In this document: positions 6,479 through 14,860 of the stretch, one piece after another
Position numbering within the stretch: position 1 is the first letter of the stretch
Layout of the letters: each line of letters opens with the position of its first letter
NCBI GenBank assembly: GCA_035715725.1
Contig: DASTKT010000037.1
Coordinates: 1 to 53,789 of the forward strand
Direction: 5' to 3'
DNA: 53,789 nt
DNA from: JADGGV01 sp035715725
GTDB lineage: Bacteria > Gemmatimonadota > Gemmatimonadetes > Longimicrobiales > RSA9
Made by a program: the position numbers and the translations under genes
Notes under the pieces: generated by a model
Databases searched by the model: none
What the model was told of the DNA's origin: nothing
The model's input: only the letters and a program-made list of their open reading frames with translations

Positions 6479-7306
6479 ATGGCGGCAGTGTGGTCGGGGG
6501 CGATCAGCTTCGGGTTGGTCAACATCCCGGTGAGCGCCCGAACGGCTGTTCGCGACGAGGACCTTTCCTTCCGGCTCCTCCACGAAAAGGACCATTCGCC
6601 GGTCGAGTACCGCCGGTTCTGCAAGCGGGAGGACGTGGAGGTCCGCTGGGAGGAGGTCGTGAAGGGGTACGAGTACGAGAAGGGGAAGTTCGTCGTCGTC
6701 ACGGACGACGACTTCCGCAAGGCCGCCGGTCCCACGTCGAAGCGCCTCGAGATCCTCGACTTCGTCCCGGAGGACGAGATCGACCCGCGCTTCTTCGAGA
6801 AGCCCTACTTCCTGGTGCCATCCCGAGAGGCCGAGAAGACGTACGCGCTGCTGCGGGAGGCGATTCGCGACAGCGGGCGCGTGGGCGTGGGGAAGATCAC
6901 CCTGCGGCAGCGGGAGCGGCTCGCGGCGATCCGCGTCTCGGACGATGCGCTGGTGCTGGAGATCCTGCGCTTCGCGCACGAGCTGGTGGATCGGAGCGAG
7001 TACCGCTTTCCGGAGGCGGCGGACGTGCGGCCGCAGGAGCTGAAGATGGCGCGCCAGCTCGTGGAGAACCTGACGGCGGGGTTCGAGCCGGAGAGGTACA
7101 CGGACGACTACCGGCAGAAGCTGCTGCGCATCATCCGCGCGAAGCTGAAGGGGAAGGCCGTGCGGGTCGAGGAAGAGGAGGAGCCGGAGGCCACGGGCGT
7201 CATCGACCTGATGGCGCGCCTGCAGGAGAGCCTCCAGAGCACGCAGAAGGGCGGGAAGGCTGCGAAGCCGGCCCGGAAGCGCGTCGCCCGGAAGAAGAGC
7301 GCGTAA
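6479..7306 (+). CDS. Ku DNA-end-binding protein (NHEJ)
   Basis: A 275-residue prokaryotic Ku, the homodimeric ring that slides onto double-strand breaks and recruits LigD. The start motif MAAVWSGAISFGLVNIPV is diagnostic, followed by the HEKDHSPVEYRRFCKREDVEV region and the conserved RPQELKMARQLVE block near residues 181-193. The core fold ends around residue 235. The C-terminus is Lys/Arg-rich (KPARKRVARKKSA), the tail type that in other Ku proteins aids DNA binding and LigD contact. GAGGAGG lies 7 bases before the ATG. ligD starts 3 bases after the stop, so the two are co-transcribed. Confidence 0.97.
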   Translation: MAAVWSGAISFGLVNIPVSARTAVRDEDLSFRLLHEKDHSPVEYRRFCKREDVEVRWEEVVKGYEYEKGKFVVVTDDDFRKAAGPTSKRLEILDFVPEDEIDPRFFEKPYFLVPSREAEKTYALLREAIRDSGRVGVGKITLRQRERLAAIRVSDDALVLEILRFAHELVDRSEYRFPEAADVRPQELKMARQLVENLTAGFEPERYTDDYRQKLLRIIRAKLKGKAVRVEEEEEPEATGVIDLMARLQESLQSTQKGGKAAKPARKRVARKKSA

Positions 7307-7309
7307 GGG

Positions 7310-10039
7310 ATGGCGACGCGGCGATCGTCGAGGCTCGCCGAGTACCGCCGCAAGCGGCGCTTCTCGGTCACGGAGGAGCCGCGGGGCGGGGAGTCGTCCG
7401 CCCGGCGGAGGGGCGTCCTCCACTTCTACATCCAGAAGCACGAGGCCAGCCACCTGCACTTCGACCTCCGGCTGGAGTTGGACGGGGTGCTGCGGAGCTG
7501 GGCCGTGCCGAAGGGGCCGAGCCTCGATCCGGCCGTCAAGCGCCTGGCCCTGGAGGTGGAGGACCATCCGCTCGAGTACGGCACCTTCGAGGGCACGATC
7601 CCGGAGGGAGAGTACGGCGGCGGCACGGTGATGCTGTGGGACCGCGGCACGTACCGCCGCGTCGAGCCGGCGGAGGACGAGGAGCGAGCGCTGCGCCGCG
7701 ACCTGGCGCGCGGCCGGCTCTCGATCCTGCTCGACGGCGAACGGCTGCGCGGCGGGTACGCGCTGGTTCGGACGTCGCCGGCCGAGGACGGCCGCAAGGC
7801 GCAGTGGCTGCTCATCAAGGAGCGCGACGAGCACGCGGATGGCGAGCTGGACCCCGTGGCCGGGTTCCGCACCTCCGTCGCCAGCGGGCAGACGATGGCG
7901 GAGATCGCGGCGGGGACGGCCGCGCGCCGGAGCGGGGGCTCGAAGCGGCGGACGCCGAAGGCCGGCCCATCGAGCCACCCGCCGAAGGACCCGCCACCGG
8001 CCGCAACACGGAAGAAGGCAGCGCGGAAGCCGCCCGAAGCGGGAAGACCCGAGACGACGTCCCGGAAGCGGCCAGCGCGCGGAACGCCGACGAAGGCACA
8101 CCAGGACCCGGCGAGCCTCGCGCCGATGCTCGCCATGGCCTCGACCGAGCTGCCCCAGGGGCCGGACTGGACGTTCGAGCCGAAGTACGACGGCATCCGC
8201 GTCCTCGCCTTCGCGGCCGCGGACGCGGTGGCGCTCGTCACGCGAAACGGCCGGGACAAGGCGCGGCAGTTCCCGGAGGTGGTGGCGTCGCTGCGCGAGC
8301 TGGGCGAGCGCGCCCGCCGGCCCTTCCTCCTCGACGGCGAGATCGTCGCGACGAACGGCGGCACGTTCGGGCGCTTCGAGGCGCTGCAGGCGCGGATGCA
8401 CCTGGCATCCGGGCCCGACATCCGGCGTCTGGCCGCGGAGGCGCCCGCGGCATTCGTCGCCTTCGACGTGCTGGTGGACGGCGACGCGGTGCTCGTCGAT
8501 GCACCCTGGACGGAGCGGCGCCGGACGCTGGAGGCGCTGCTGGAGGGCGAGCCGGCCGACGGCGTGCGGCTGGCGCCGAGCGGGAAGGACGGTGAGGCGC
8601 TCCTGGCGTGGGCGCGGCGAGAGGGGTGGGAGGGCGTCGTCGCGAAGCGGACGGACGCTCCCTACCGCCCGGGCACTCGCTCCCCGGACTGGCGCAAGGT
8701 GAAGGCGGAGGGGCGCCAGGAGCTGGTCGTCGGCGGCTACACCGAGCCACGCCGGTCGCGGAAGCACCTCGGCGCGATCCTGCTCGGCTACTACGACGGC
8801 GGCGGCGCGTTCCATTACGCCGGGCACACCGGCGCCGGCTTCTCTCACGAGGCACTCGAGTCGCTGCATCGGAAGCTGCGTCGGCTGGAGCGGCGCACGT
8901 CGCCGTTCGTGGAGGAGCCGGACACGAACGAGCGGGCGCACTGGGTGACGCCCCGGATCGTGGTGGAGGTGAAGTTCAACGAGTGGACGTCGGCCGGGAG
9001 GCTGCGGCAGCCGGTGTTCCTTGGCGTGCGGGACGACAAGGACGCCCGCTCCGTCGTGCGCGAGGCGGTGGCGGCGTCCGCGCCGGGCCCGATCGGCTCA
9101 CGCCTCGCCGAGATCCGCGCCGACGGCGGCACGGGATTGCTGAATCTCGGCCCGCGCGCCCGGCTCGAGGTGACGAACCTGGACAAGGAGTTCTTCCCGC
9201 GTGCCGGCCTGACGAAAGGCGACCTGCTGGCCTACTACGCCCGCATGGCGCCGTTCGTCCTTCCGGCCATGAAGGACCGGCCGCTCGTGCTGAAGCGCTT
9301 CCCGAACGGCGCGGCGGGGAAGGCGTTCTACCAGCAGAGCGCGCCCGACACGGTGCCGCCCGGCGTCCGCGTCGAGACGCTGGCGGGCGAGGATGGCGCG
9401 GAGCAGCGGCGGCTCGTCGGCGGAAGCCTGGCCACGCTCCTCTACACGGTGCAGCTCGGCGCGATCTCGTACGATCCCTGGCACTCGCGCGTCGGCCGCC
9501 TCGACTACGCGGACTACACCATCCTGGACCTGGATCCGGGGCCGAAGGCGCCGTTCCGCCGCGTCGTGCACGTCGCCTGGTGGGTACGGGAGGAGCTGGA
9601 GCGGCTGGGGCTGGCCGGGGCGCTGAAGACGTCCGGGGCGTCCGGCCTGCACGTCTACCTGCCGCTCCCGCCTCGCACGCCGCTGGAGGCGGCGCGGCTG
9701 ATCGCGCAGGTGGTCGCGAGCCGCGTCGCGCAACGCCATCCGAAGGAGGCGACGGTCGAGCGCATGACCCGGAAGCGGCCGGCCGCGGCGGTCTACGTCG
9801 ACTACCTCCAGAACGTCCTCGCGAAGACCGTCGCCGGAGTGTACGCCGTGCGCGCGACGGAGGAGGCCCGCGTGTCCACCCCGCTGGACTGGGAGGAGCT
9901 GACGGAGGACCTGGATCCCCGGGATTTCACGCTGCGGAGTGTGCCCGACCGCGTGGGGCGGGTGGGCGACGTCTGGGCGGCTGCGATGAAGCGCCGCAAC
10001 TCGCTGGACCGGCTCCTCGCGGCGGGCAGCGGCGGGTGA
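7310..10039 (+). CDS. LigD multifunctional NHEJ ligase (PE-LIG-POL)
   Basis: A 909-residue ATP-dependent ligase that trims, fills and seals broken ends held by Ku. Domain order is phosphoesterase, ligase, polymerase, as in Pseudomonas LigD. The 3'-phosphoesterase (about 28-195) has KHEASHLHFDLRLE with H44, H50, D52 and R54. A basic, Pro-rich linker follows (about 205-265). The ligase has the nucleotidyl-transfer motif PKYDGIR with K292 and an OB-fold region to about 590. The primase-polymerase (about 610-905) has the metal-binding LDLDPG with D740 and D742. All three active sites look intact. It directly follows ku and completes the classic two-component bacterial end-joining system. Confidence 0.97.
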   Translation: MATRRSSRLAEYRRKRRFSVTEEPRGGESSARRRGVLHFYIQKHEASHLHFDLRLELDGVLRSWAVPKGPSLDPAVKRLALEVEDHPLEYGTFEGTIPEGEYGGGTVMLWDRGTYRRVEPAEDEERALRRDLARGRLSILLDGERLRGGYALVRTSPAEDGRKAQWLLIKERDEHADGELDPVAGFRTSVASGQTMAEIAAGTAARRSGGSKRRTPKAGPSSHPPKDPPPAATRKKAARKPPEAGRPETTSRKRPARGTPTKAHQDPASLAPMLAMASTELPQGPDWTFEPKYDGIRVLAFAAADAVALVTRNGRDKARQFPEVVASLRELGERARRPFLLDGEIVATNGGTFGRFEALQARMHLASGPDIRRLAAEAPAAFVAFDVLVDGDAVLVDAPWTERRRTLEALLEGEPADGVRLAPSGKDGEALLAWARREGWEGVVAKRTDAPYRPGTRSPDWRKVKAEGRQELVVGGYTEPRRSRKHLGAILLGYYDGGGAFHYAGHTGAGFSHEALESLHRKLRRLERRTSPFVEEPDTNERAHWVTPRIVVEVKFNEWTSAGRLRQPVFLGVRDDKDARSVVREAVAASAPGPIGSRLAEIRADGGTGLLNLGPRARLEVTNLDKEFFPRAGLTKGDLLAYYARMAPFVLPAMKDRPLVLKRFPNGAAGKAFYQQSAPDTVPPGVRVETLAGEDGAEQRRLVGGSLATLLYTVQLGAISYDPWHSRVGRLDYADYTILDLDPGPKAPFRRVVHVAWWVREELERLGLAGALKTSGASGLHVYLPLPPRTPLEAARLIAQVVASRVAQRHPKEATVERMTRKRPAAAVYVDYLQNVLAKTVAGVYAVRATEEARVSTPLDWEELTEDLDPRDFTLRSVPDRVGRVGDVWAAAMKRRNSLDRLLAAGSGG

Positions 10040-10068
10040 TCCGGCGGCCGCGAGGCGACGCGGCCCGG

Positions 10069-10101
10069 GCCCGTGCGCCGGCGGACGGCACCGGCACGGG
10101 C
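10069..10101. terminator. Hairpin between convergent ligD and DUF218 gene
   Basis: GCCCGTGC (10069-10076) pairs with GCACGGGC (10094-10101), with further GC pairing inside. It lies in the 100-base gap between converging genes and could end both transcripts. No T-run. Confidence 0.45.
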
Positions 10102-10139
10102 GGCCGACCGCAGCCGGAGCCCCTGCGCGCGCCCCGCCG

Positions 10140-10832
10140 TCAGGAGCCCAGGTAGTACACGAACTTGAGCGCTTCCTCCGCCACGTTGATCAGCCCCCGC
10201 TCGTGGTGCCACCAGTCCTCGGGGCCGAACGCCCAGTCGCGGATCGGCGTCGAGACCACCTCGAGGCGGTCGCCGCCGGGGACGTGGCGCAACGTCCAGC
10301 GCGCGCGCCGGGAGTGGAACTCGGAGGTGACGAGCAGGACGCGCCGGATGGCGTGGTCGCGCGCGAACGCCGCGAACGCCGTTGTCTCCTCGCGCGTGCT
10401 GGTCACCGGCCGGGGAGGCACGATGACCTGGATCGCCGAGTCCGGCACGCCCTCGCGCCGCAGGACCGCCACGGCCATGTCGGTCTCCTGCGGCTGGATG
10501 CCGCGCAGGACCGGCGGCAGCGGCTCGCCACGCACGATCATGACGCGAGGGGCGTATCCGGCGTGGAGGAGCTGGGCCGCGCGCACGGAGCGGAAGGGCG
10601 AGCCGTTCAGGACGAGGATCGCGTCCGCCGCGCGTGGCGCCTCGGAGACGACGAGCGAGCGGCCGACGGCGGTCAGCAGCGTCCGGCGCGCGAGGTAGAG
10701 CCCGAGGAGCAGCAGGACGAGGAGGCCGACCGCTCCGGCCGCGCGGCGCAGCCGCGTCCGTGCGCCCCGGCGGAGCGCCGGTGCTCCGGCGCCCGCCGGC
10801 GCCGCCGAGGCCACGGACGCGCGGACCGTCAC
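10140..10832 (-). CDS. YdcF/SanA-like DUF218 membrane protein
   Basis: A 230-residue protein from GTG 10832, overlapping the previous stop (GTGA). An N-terminal basic stretch and one membrane helix (about residues 24-45, VGLLVLLLLGLYLA) anchor a DUF218 domain: ADAILVLNGSPFRSVRAAQLLHAG, then PRVMIVRGE, then STREETTAFAAFA and VLLVTSEFHSRRARWTLR. These are the conserved blocks of the YdcF/ElyC/SanA family, involved in envelope integrity or glycan-carrier metabolism in enterobacteria. As the last gene of a ROK kinase-MFS-SIS operon, an envelope-sugar role is reasonable but unproven. Confidence 0.88.
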   Translation of the reverse strand: MTVRASVASAAPAGAGAPALRRGARTRLRRAAGAVGLLVLLLLGLYLARRTLLTAVGRSLVVSEAPRAADAILVLNGSPFRSVRAAQLLHAGYAPRVMIVRGEPLPPVLRGIQPQETDMAVAVLRREGVPDSAIQVIVPPRPVTSTREETTAFAAFARDHAIRRVLLVTSEFHSRRARWTLRHVPGGDRLEVVSTPIRDWAFGPEDWWHHERGLINVAEEALKFVYYLGS

Positions 10833-11617
10833 ACGCCCGCGATGCGCCGCTTGTACTCGGCGAGCGCGGCGTCGAGCCGCTCCCGGGCGGTGGTGTCGCC
10901 GGGCACGTTGTGGGAGGGGTGGATGTAGAGCTTGACGCCGCGCTCGACGAGCGTTTCCGCGACCGTGCAGATCGTCATCCACACGACGGTCGTGAACGCC
11001 ATCGTGGAGACGGGCCCGACTCGGTCCTGGTGGTGCGCGACCTCGACCGTGGCGTCGACGGCCGGGACGCAGGTGTCGATGACGACGTCGGCCAACTCGA
11101 AGAGCCGCTTGCCCGAGGAGTGGCGGGGCGGCTTCTCCGCGAACGCCTCGGCCGAGCCCGCCACGATCACCTTCATGCCGATCTCCCGCGCGGCGAGCGC
11201 CACGTCGACGTTGACCTGGTTCAGCCCGGAATGGGAGAAGAGCCAGAGCGTGTCCCGCGGGTCGAGCGTGTAGCTCTTCATGATCTCCCGCCCGTACCCC
11301 TCCGCCCGCTCGAGGAAGAGGAACTGGTGAACGCCCATCTCCCCCGTGATGCGGGTGAAGAACGTGAGCGGCAGCTCCACCATCGGATGGAAGCCGACGA
11401 AGCCGCCGATCCGCGGATACATCTCCTCGACCGGAATCGTGGCGTGGCCGCAGCCGAACGTGTGGACCCAGCGCCCGGCGGCGATGGAATCCGCCATGAT
11501 CTCCGCCGCGCGGCGGACGTTCTCGATCTGGGTCGCCTCGATCCGGTCCATGACGGCCCGGGCGTTCCCCAGCCATTCCCTGGCAAGCATCTCGTTTCCT
11601 GGTTCCGCGAGGTTCAT
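10829..11617 (-). CDS. SIS-domain sugar-phosphate protein
   Basis: A 262-residue sugar-isomerase (SIS) fold protein. Its glycine-rich phosphosugar-binding loop is seen at VHTFGCGHATIPVEEMYPR, followed by the ligand/serine loop LWLFSHSGLNQVNVDVALAA and a KVIVAG strand. It resembles the UPF0309-type SIS proteins, which bind phosphosugars; isomerase or etherase activity is not established. The start overlaps the MFS stop as ATGA, and the end overlaps the DUF218 gene. With a ROK kinase and transporter upstream it probably acts on the phosphorylated imported sugar, perhaps an amino sugar such as a peptidoglycan fragment. A second ATG lies nine codons in (11590). Confidence 0.88.
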   Translation of the reverse strand: MNLAEPGNEMLAREWLGNARAVMDRIEATQIENVRRAAEIMADSIAAGRWVHTFGCGHATIPVEEMYPRIGGFVGFHPMVELPLTFFTRITGEMGVHQFLFLERAEGYGREIMKSYTLDPRDTLWLFSHSGLNQVNVDVALAAREIGMKVIVAGSAEAFAEKPPRHSSGKRLFELADVVIDTCVPAVDATVEVAHHQDRVGPVSTMAFTTVVWMTICTVAETLVERGVKLYIHPSHNVPGDTTARERLDAALAEYKRRIAGV

Positions 11618-12783
11618 GAGGCGGGCGCCGGGGCCGCCGCCAGGCTGCGCCGGGCGGCGGTGAAGACCAGCGCCATGAGGCAGAGGCTGACCGGGACGAT
11701 CGCGAACGAGGCCCGGAGCCCGACGGCGTCGCCAAGGACGCCGGTGAGGTAGGGAAGCGCCGTGCCGCCGATCAGCGCCATGACGATGACGACGCTGAAC
11801 GCCGTCCCCGACACCGCGGCGTAGCGGTCTCCGACGTACCCGAGCACGACGGGAAAGACGGCCGCGAAGCCGAAGCCGAGCAGGCCGCTCCCGATCGCGG
11901 CGGTCGTGGTGGACGCGCCCGTCAGCATGACGGCCGCGCCGGCGAGCGCAATGGCGACGGACGCGTACAGCGCGCGCGCCGGCGAGGTCCGCCGGAGGAG
12001 CCCGCCCAGGAGCAGGCGCGCCACCATCATCCCGAGCCAGTAGAGCGAGAGGAAGAAGAGCGCACGGTCCGCCGCGAGGCCGAGCGATGCCTGCACGTAC
12101 GCCGCCGTCCACCCGCCGACCGTGATCTCCATCCCGCTCTCGAAGAAGAGCGTGAAGCCGAGCAGCGCGAGCACCGGGTCCCGCAGCAGGCCGACGCCCC
12201 TCCGCAGCGGGAAGCCCTGCGGCTGCTTCGGCTCCGGGAAGCGGACGCCCAGCGTGAAGACGAGCGGAACGGCCACCGCCGCGCCGATCCCGGCGACGAT
12301 GGCGCCGTACGAGAAGCGATGCAGCAGCAGCCCCAGCAGGAACGGCATCCCGAACGCACCGACGCCGAAGAAGACGCCGAGCAGGCTCAGCCCGGCGCTC
12401 CGGCTCCCCTCCTCGCTGATGTCGGCGACGAGGGCGTTCGTCGCGCCATTGACCACGCCGCCACCGAGCCCGATCAGCGCCAGCGAGCCGGCGACGAAGC
12501 CGACCGAGGGCGCGAGCGCGATCCCCTCGAGCCCGACCACGATCAGCGCCACGGACACCACGAGGAGCGCCTTGTAGCCGTTCCGGTCCACGACCGGGCC
12601 GAAGACGACGGAGCCCGCGAGGATCCCGAGCGTGAGCATGGGAAAGAGCGAGCCGGCCGCCGCGTTCGCCAGGCCGAAGCGCGACATGAGCGAGGGGAGC
12701 AGCGAGCCGAGCGCCGTGAGCACGATGCCGAAGACCAGCATCCCCATGCAGGCGGCGGCGAAGACCGGGCGGCGAGAGTACAT
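11614..12783 (-). CDS. MFS sugar transporter
   Basis: A 389-residue major facilitator permease with about 12 hydrophobic segments in two halves. The N-half has the pattern FGIVLTALGSLLPSL and the cytoplasmic loop GPVVDRNGYKALL, a variant of the MFS GxxxDRxGRR signature. LIGLGGGVVNGATNALVADI fits the motif region of FucP/NagP-type sugar porters. It lies between the ROK kinase and SIS genes in one minus-strand operon, so its substrate is most likely the sugar that the kinase phosphorylates. Confidence 0.92.
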   Translation of the reverse strand: MYSRRPVFAAACMGMLVFGIVLTALGSLLPSLMSRFGLANAAAGSLFPMLTLGILAGSVVFGPVVDRNGYKALLVVSVALIVVGLEGIALAPSVGFVAGSLALIGLGGGVVNGATNALVADISEEGSRSAGLSLLGVFFGVGAFGMPFLLGLLLHRFSYGAIVAGIGAAVAVPLVFTLGVRFPEPKQPQGFPLRRGVGLLRDPVLALLGFTLFFESGMEITVGGWTAAYVQASLGLAADRALFFLSLYWLGMMVARLLLGGLLRRTSPARALYASVAIALAGAAVMLTGASTTTAAIGSGLLGFGFAAVFPVVLGYVGDRYAAVSGTAFSVVIVMALIGGTALPYLTGVLGDAVGLRASFAIVPVSLCLMALVFTAARRSLAAAPAPAS

Positions 12784-12795
12784 CGGGCGGCTCCG

Positions 12796-12821
12796 TCAGC
12801 GGTTGGCGTCAGCGGTTGGCG
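12796..12821. repeat. 13-bp tandem duplication at a stop codon
   Basis: The 13 bases starting TCAGCGG at 12796-12808 are repeated exactly at 12809-12821. The minus-strand stop of the ROK gene lies in the second copy. A recent slippage event probably shifted the stop or lengthened the gap to the MFS gene. Confidence 0.7.
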
Positions 12822-13771
12822 TCGGTGGCGGCGTCGAGGGCGAGGCGCCCCGCGCCCCACACGCCCGCATCTCCGCCGAGCTCCGAGGCGACCAGCTCCA
12901 CCTGCTTCATCGCGATCGGCTGCGCCCAGGTCGCGGCCTGCTCGCGGATCCGCGGCAGCAGGCGGGCGGCCGGCCCGAAGACGCCGCCGCCGAACACGAT
13001 CTTCTCCGGGTTGAACAGGCTGACCAGGTTGGCCGTGGCCATCCCCCAGTACGTGATCGCCTCCTCCACGACCTGCCCGGCGATTGGGTCCCGGCCGTCG
13101 TACGCCGCGAAGACGTCCTCCGCGCGGAGCGCGTCCGGCGGGATCTCCCGCAGCCGGCCGATGTAGCGCGGCGTCACCGCCAGGAGCCGGCGCGCGACCT
13201 CGGCGAGCCCCGCGCCCGAGGCGTGGAACTCGAAGCAGCCCACATTCCGGTACGGCTCGATCCAGGGGCGCGAAAGCGCCATCCAGCCGATCGCGCCCGC
13301 GATGTCCGCCGACCCGCGTAGCACCCGCCCGCCCACGAGAATGCCGGCGCCGATCCCGGTGCCCACGGCCAGGAAGATCGCGTCCTGGCAGCCGCGGGCC
13401 GCGCCGCGCCAGCTCTCGCCGAGGATGTAGGCGGCGCGGTCGCTGTCGATGCGCACCGGCGCGCCGCCGGCTGCCGCCTCGACCTCCGCGAGGAGCGGGT
13501 AATCCTCCCACCCCGGGATGTTCGGCGCCCACACCGTGCCCGTCGCCGAGCGGTAGATCCCCGGCACCGCCACTCCAATCGCCGCCACGTCCTCGCCGCG
13601 CTCGGCCGCCGCGCTCCGAAGCTCGACGATGGCGCGCGCGACCCGCTCCGCCACGCCCGCGCCGGTCTGGCCCCCGACGGGGGCGTCGGCTCGCGCCAGC
13701 AGCTCCGCCTCGCGCGAGAACAGTGCGGCAGCCACCTTGGTGCCGCCCAGATCGACGCCGATCACGGCCAT
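12809..13771 (-). CDS. ROK-family sugar kinase lacking the zinc motif
   Basis: A 320-residue ROK (repressor, ORF, kinase) protein that should phosphorylate a hexose or amino sugar with ATP. The phosphate-1 motif DLGGTK is at residues 7-12. The sugar/catalytic segment is DSDRAAYILGESW, and the phosphate-2 loop is AVGTGIGAGI. Most ROK proteins carry a His plus CxCGxxGC zinc site; here the His position is Trp (GAIGWMALS) and only the last Cys remains (NVGCFEFHASG), so the zinc site is lost. There is no N-terminal winged helix, so it is a kinase, not a NagC-type repressor. GGAG lies 6 bases before the ATG. It heads the operon with the MFS, SIS and DUF218 genes. Confidence 0.9.
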   Translation of the reverse strand: MAVIGVDLGGTKVAAALFSREAELLARADAPVGGQTGAGVAERVARAIVELRSAAAERGEDVAAIGVAVPGIYRSATGTVWAPNIPGWEDYPLLAEVEAAAGGAPVRIDSDRAAYILGESWRGAARGCQDAIFLAVGTGIGAGILVGGRVLRGSADIAGAIGWMALSRPWIEPYRNVGCFEFHASGAGLAEVARRLLAVTPRYIGRLREIPPDALRAEDVFAAYDGRDPIAGQVVEEAITYWGMATANLVSLFNPEKIVFGGGVFGPAARLLPRIREQAATWAQPIAMKQVELVASELGGDAGVWGAGRLALDAATDANR

Positions 13772-13931
13772 GGTCACTCCGGGTTGTGCGGTGGAGGGCA
13801 CCGGCGCGGCGCCGGCGATGTCGCGAACTTGGCGGCGCCCCGGGGTGGGGTCAAGCCCGCGCCGAGCACTCTGCGCCCGTCCCGGGGTAGCACCGACTCC
13901 GCCCGGTTCCCCGCAGTCGGAGTCGATCGTC

Positions 13932-14822
13932 GTGTCGCCGTCGAAGCGCCGTCCCGTCGCCGCTCTCGTGGTCCTGCTCGCCGCCGCCCAGCTCTCCTGC
14001 GGGGACGTCGGCCTCGCGCCCGATCCGATCGCCGCCGACGAGGCGGTGCTGCTCGCCGCGGGCGACGTCGCCTCGTGCCTCTCCCGCGGCGACGAGAAGA
14101 CCGCCGACCTGCTCGACCGGCTCCCGGGCACCATCGCCGCGCTCGGCGACGACGTCTACGAGCGTGGCCTGGCCCTCGAGTACGACCTCTGCTACACGCC
14201 CTCCTGGGGCCGGCACCGCGAGCGGACCCGGCCGGTGCCCGGCAACCACGACTACGGCGTCCGGGGCGCCGCACCGTACTACGCATATTTCGGAGCCGCG
14301 GCCGGCGAGCGGGGGGTCGGCTACTACAGCTACGACCTCGGCGCCTGGCACATCGTCGCGCTCAACAGCGAGGTCGCCCACGGCGCGGGCTCCGCGCAGG
14401 AGCAGTGGCTGCGAGCCGATCTCGCGGCGCACCCGGCGCGCTGCACGCTCGCCTACGCGCACCGGCCGCGCTTCAGCTCCGGCGCCGAGCACGGCAGCGA
14501 CGCCGCGATGCAACCGCTCTGGCAGGCCCTCTACGACGCCGGCGCCGACGTGGTCCTCGCCGGCCACGACCACGACTACGAGCGCTTCGCGGCGCAGGGC
14601 CCCGCCGGAACGAAGGATGCGGAGCGAGGGCTGCGCGAGTTCGTCGTGGGCACGGGCGGCCGCGGCCTGCGCTCGTTCGGCGCGGTGGCGCCCAACAGCG
14701 AGGTGCGCTTCGCCGGCGAGCTCGGCATACTGGAGCTGCGCCTGAAGGCGGACGGATACTCGTGGCGCTTCCACCCGGTGAGCGGCAGCTTCCAGGACGA
14801 GGGCACCGGCGCCTGTCACTGA
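13932..14822 (+). CDS. Secreted metallophosphoesterase lipoprotein
   Basis: A 296-residue phosphoesterase of the purple-acid-phosphatase/calcineurin fold. A hydrophobic signal ending LLAAAQLSC gives a lipobox with the Cys near residue 23, so it is probably exported and lipid-anchored. Metal-binding blocks occur in order: AAGDVASC, ALGDDVYE, PGNHDYG, AYAHRPRF and AGHDHDYERF. These match the five conserved motifs of the family, with the first GDxH-type block changed to GDVASC. The GTG start at 13932 places the signal peptide at the N-terminus. The gene is divergent from the ROK operon. Natural substrate unknown. Confidence 0.88.
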   Translation: MSPSKRRPVAALVVLLAAAQLSCGDVGLAPDPIAADEAVLLAAGDVASCLSRGDEKTADLLDRLPGTIAALGDDVYERGLALEYDLCYTPSWGRHRERTRPVPGNHDYGVRGAAPYYAYFGAAAGERGVGYYSYDLGAWHIVALNSEVAHGAGSAQEQWLRADLAAHPARCTLAYAHRPRFSSGAEHGSDAAMQPLWQALYDAGADVVLAGHDHDYERFAAQGPAGTKDAERGLREFVVGTGGRGLRSFGAVAPNSEVRFAGELGILELRLKADGYSWRFHPVSGSFQDEGTGACH

Positions 14823-14860
14823 CCGGGGCGCTCGCGCGCCGCCGCTCGATGAGGAGGGAG

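Noticed and set aside
4628..8941. A 1437-codon open frame on the minus strand
   Set aside because: It is antisense to ku and ligD, which have unmistakable motifs, and reads as Arg/Pro/Leu-rich sequence without domains. Such frames are common opposite genes at this GC content.
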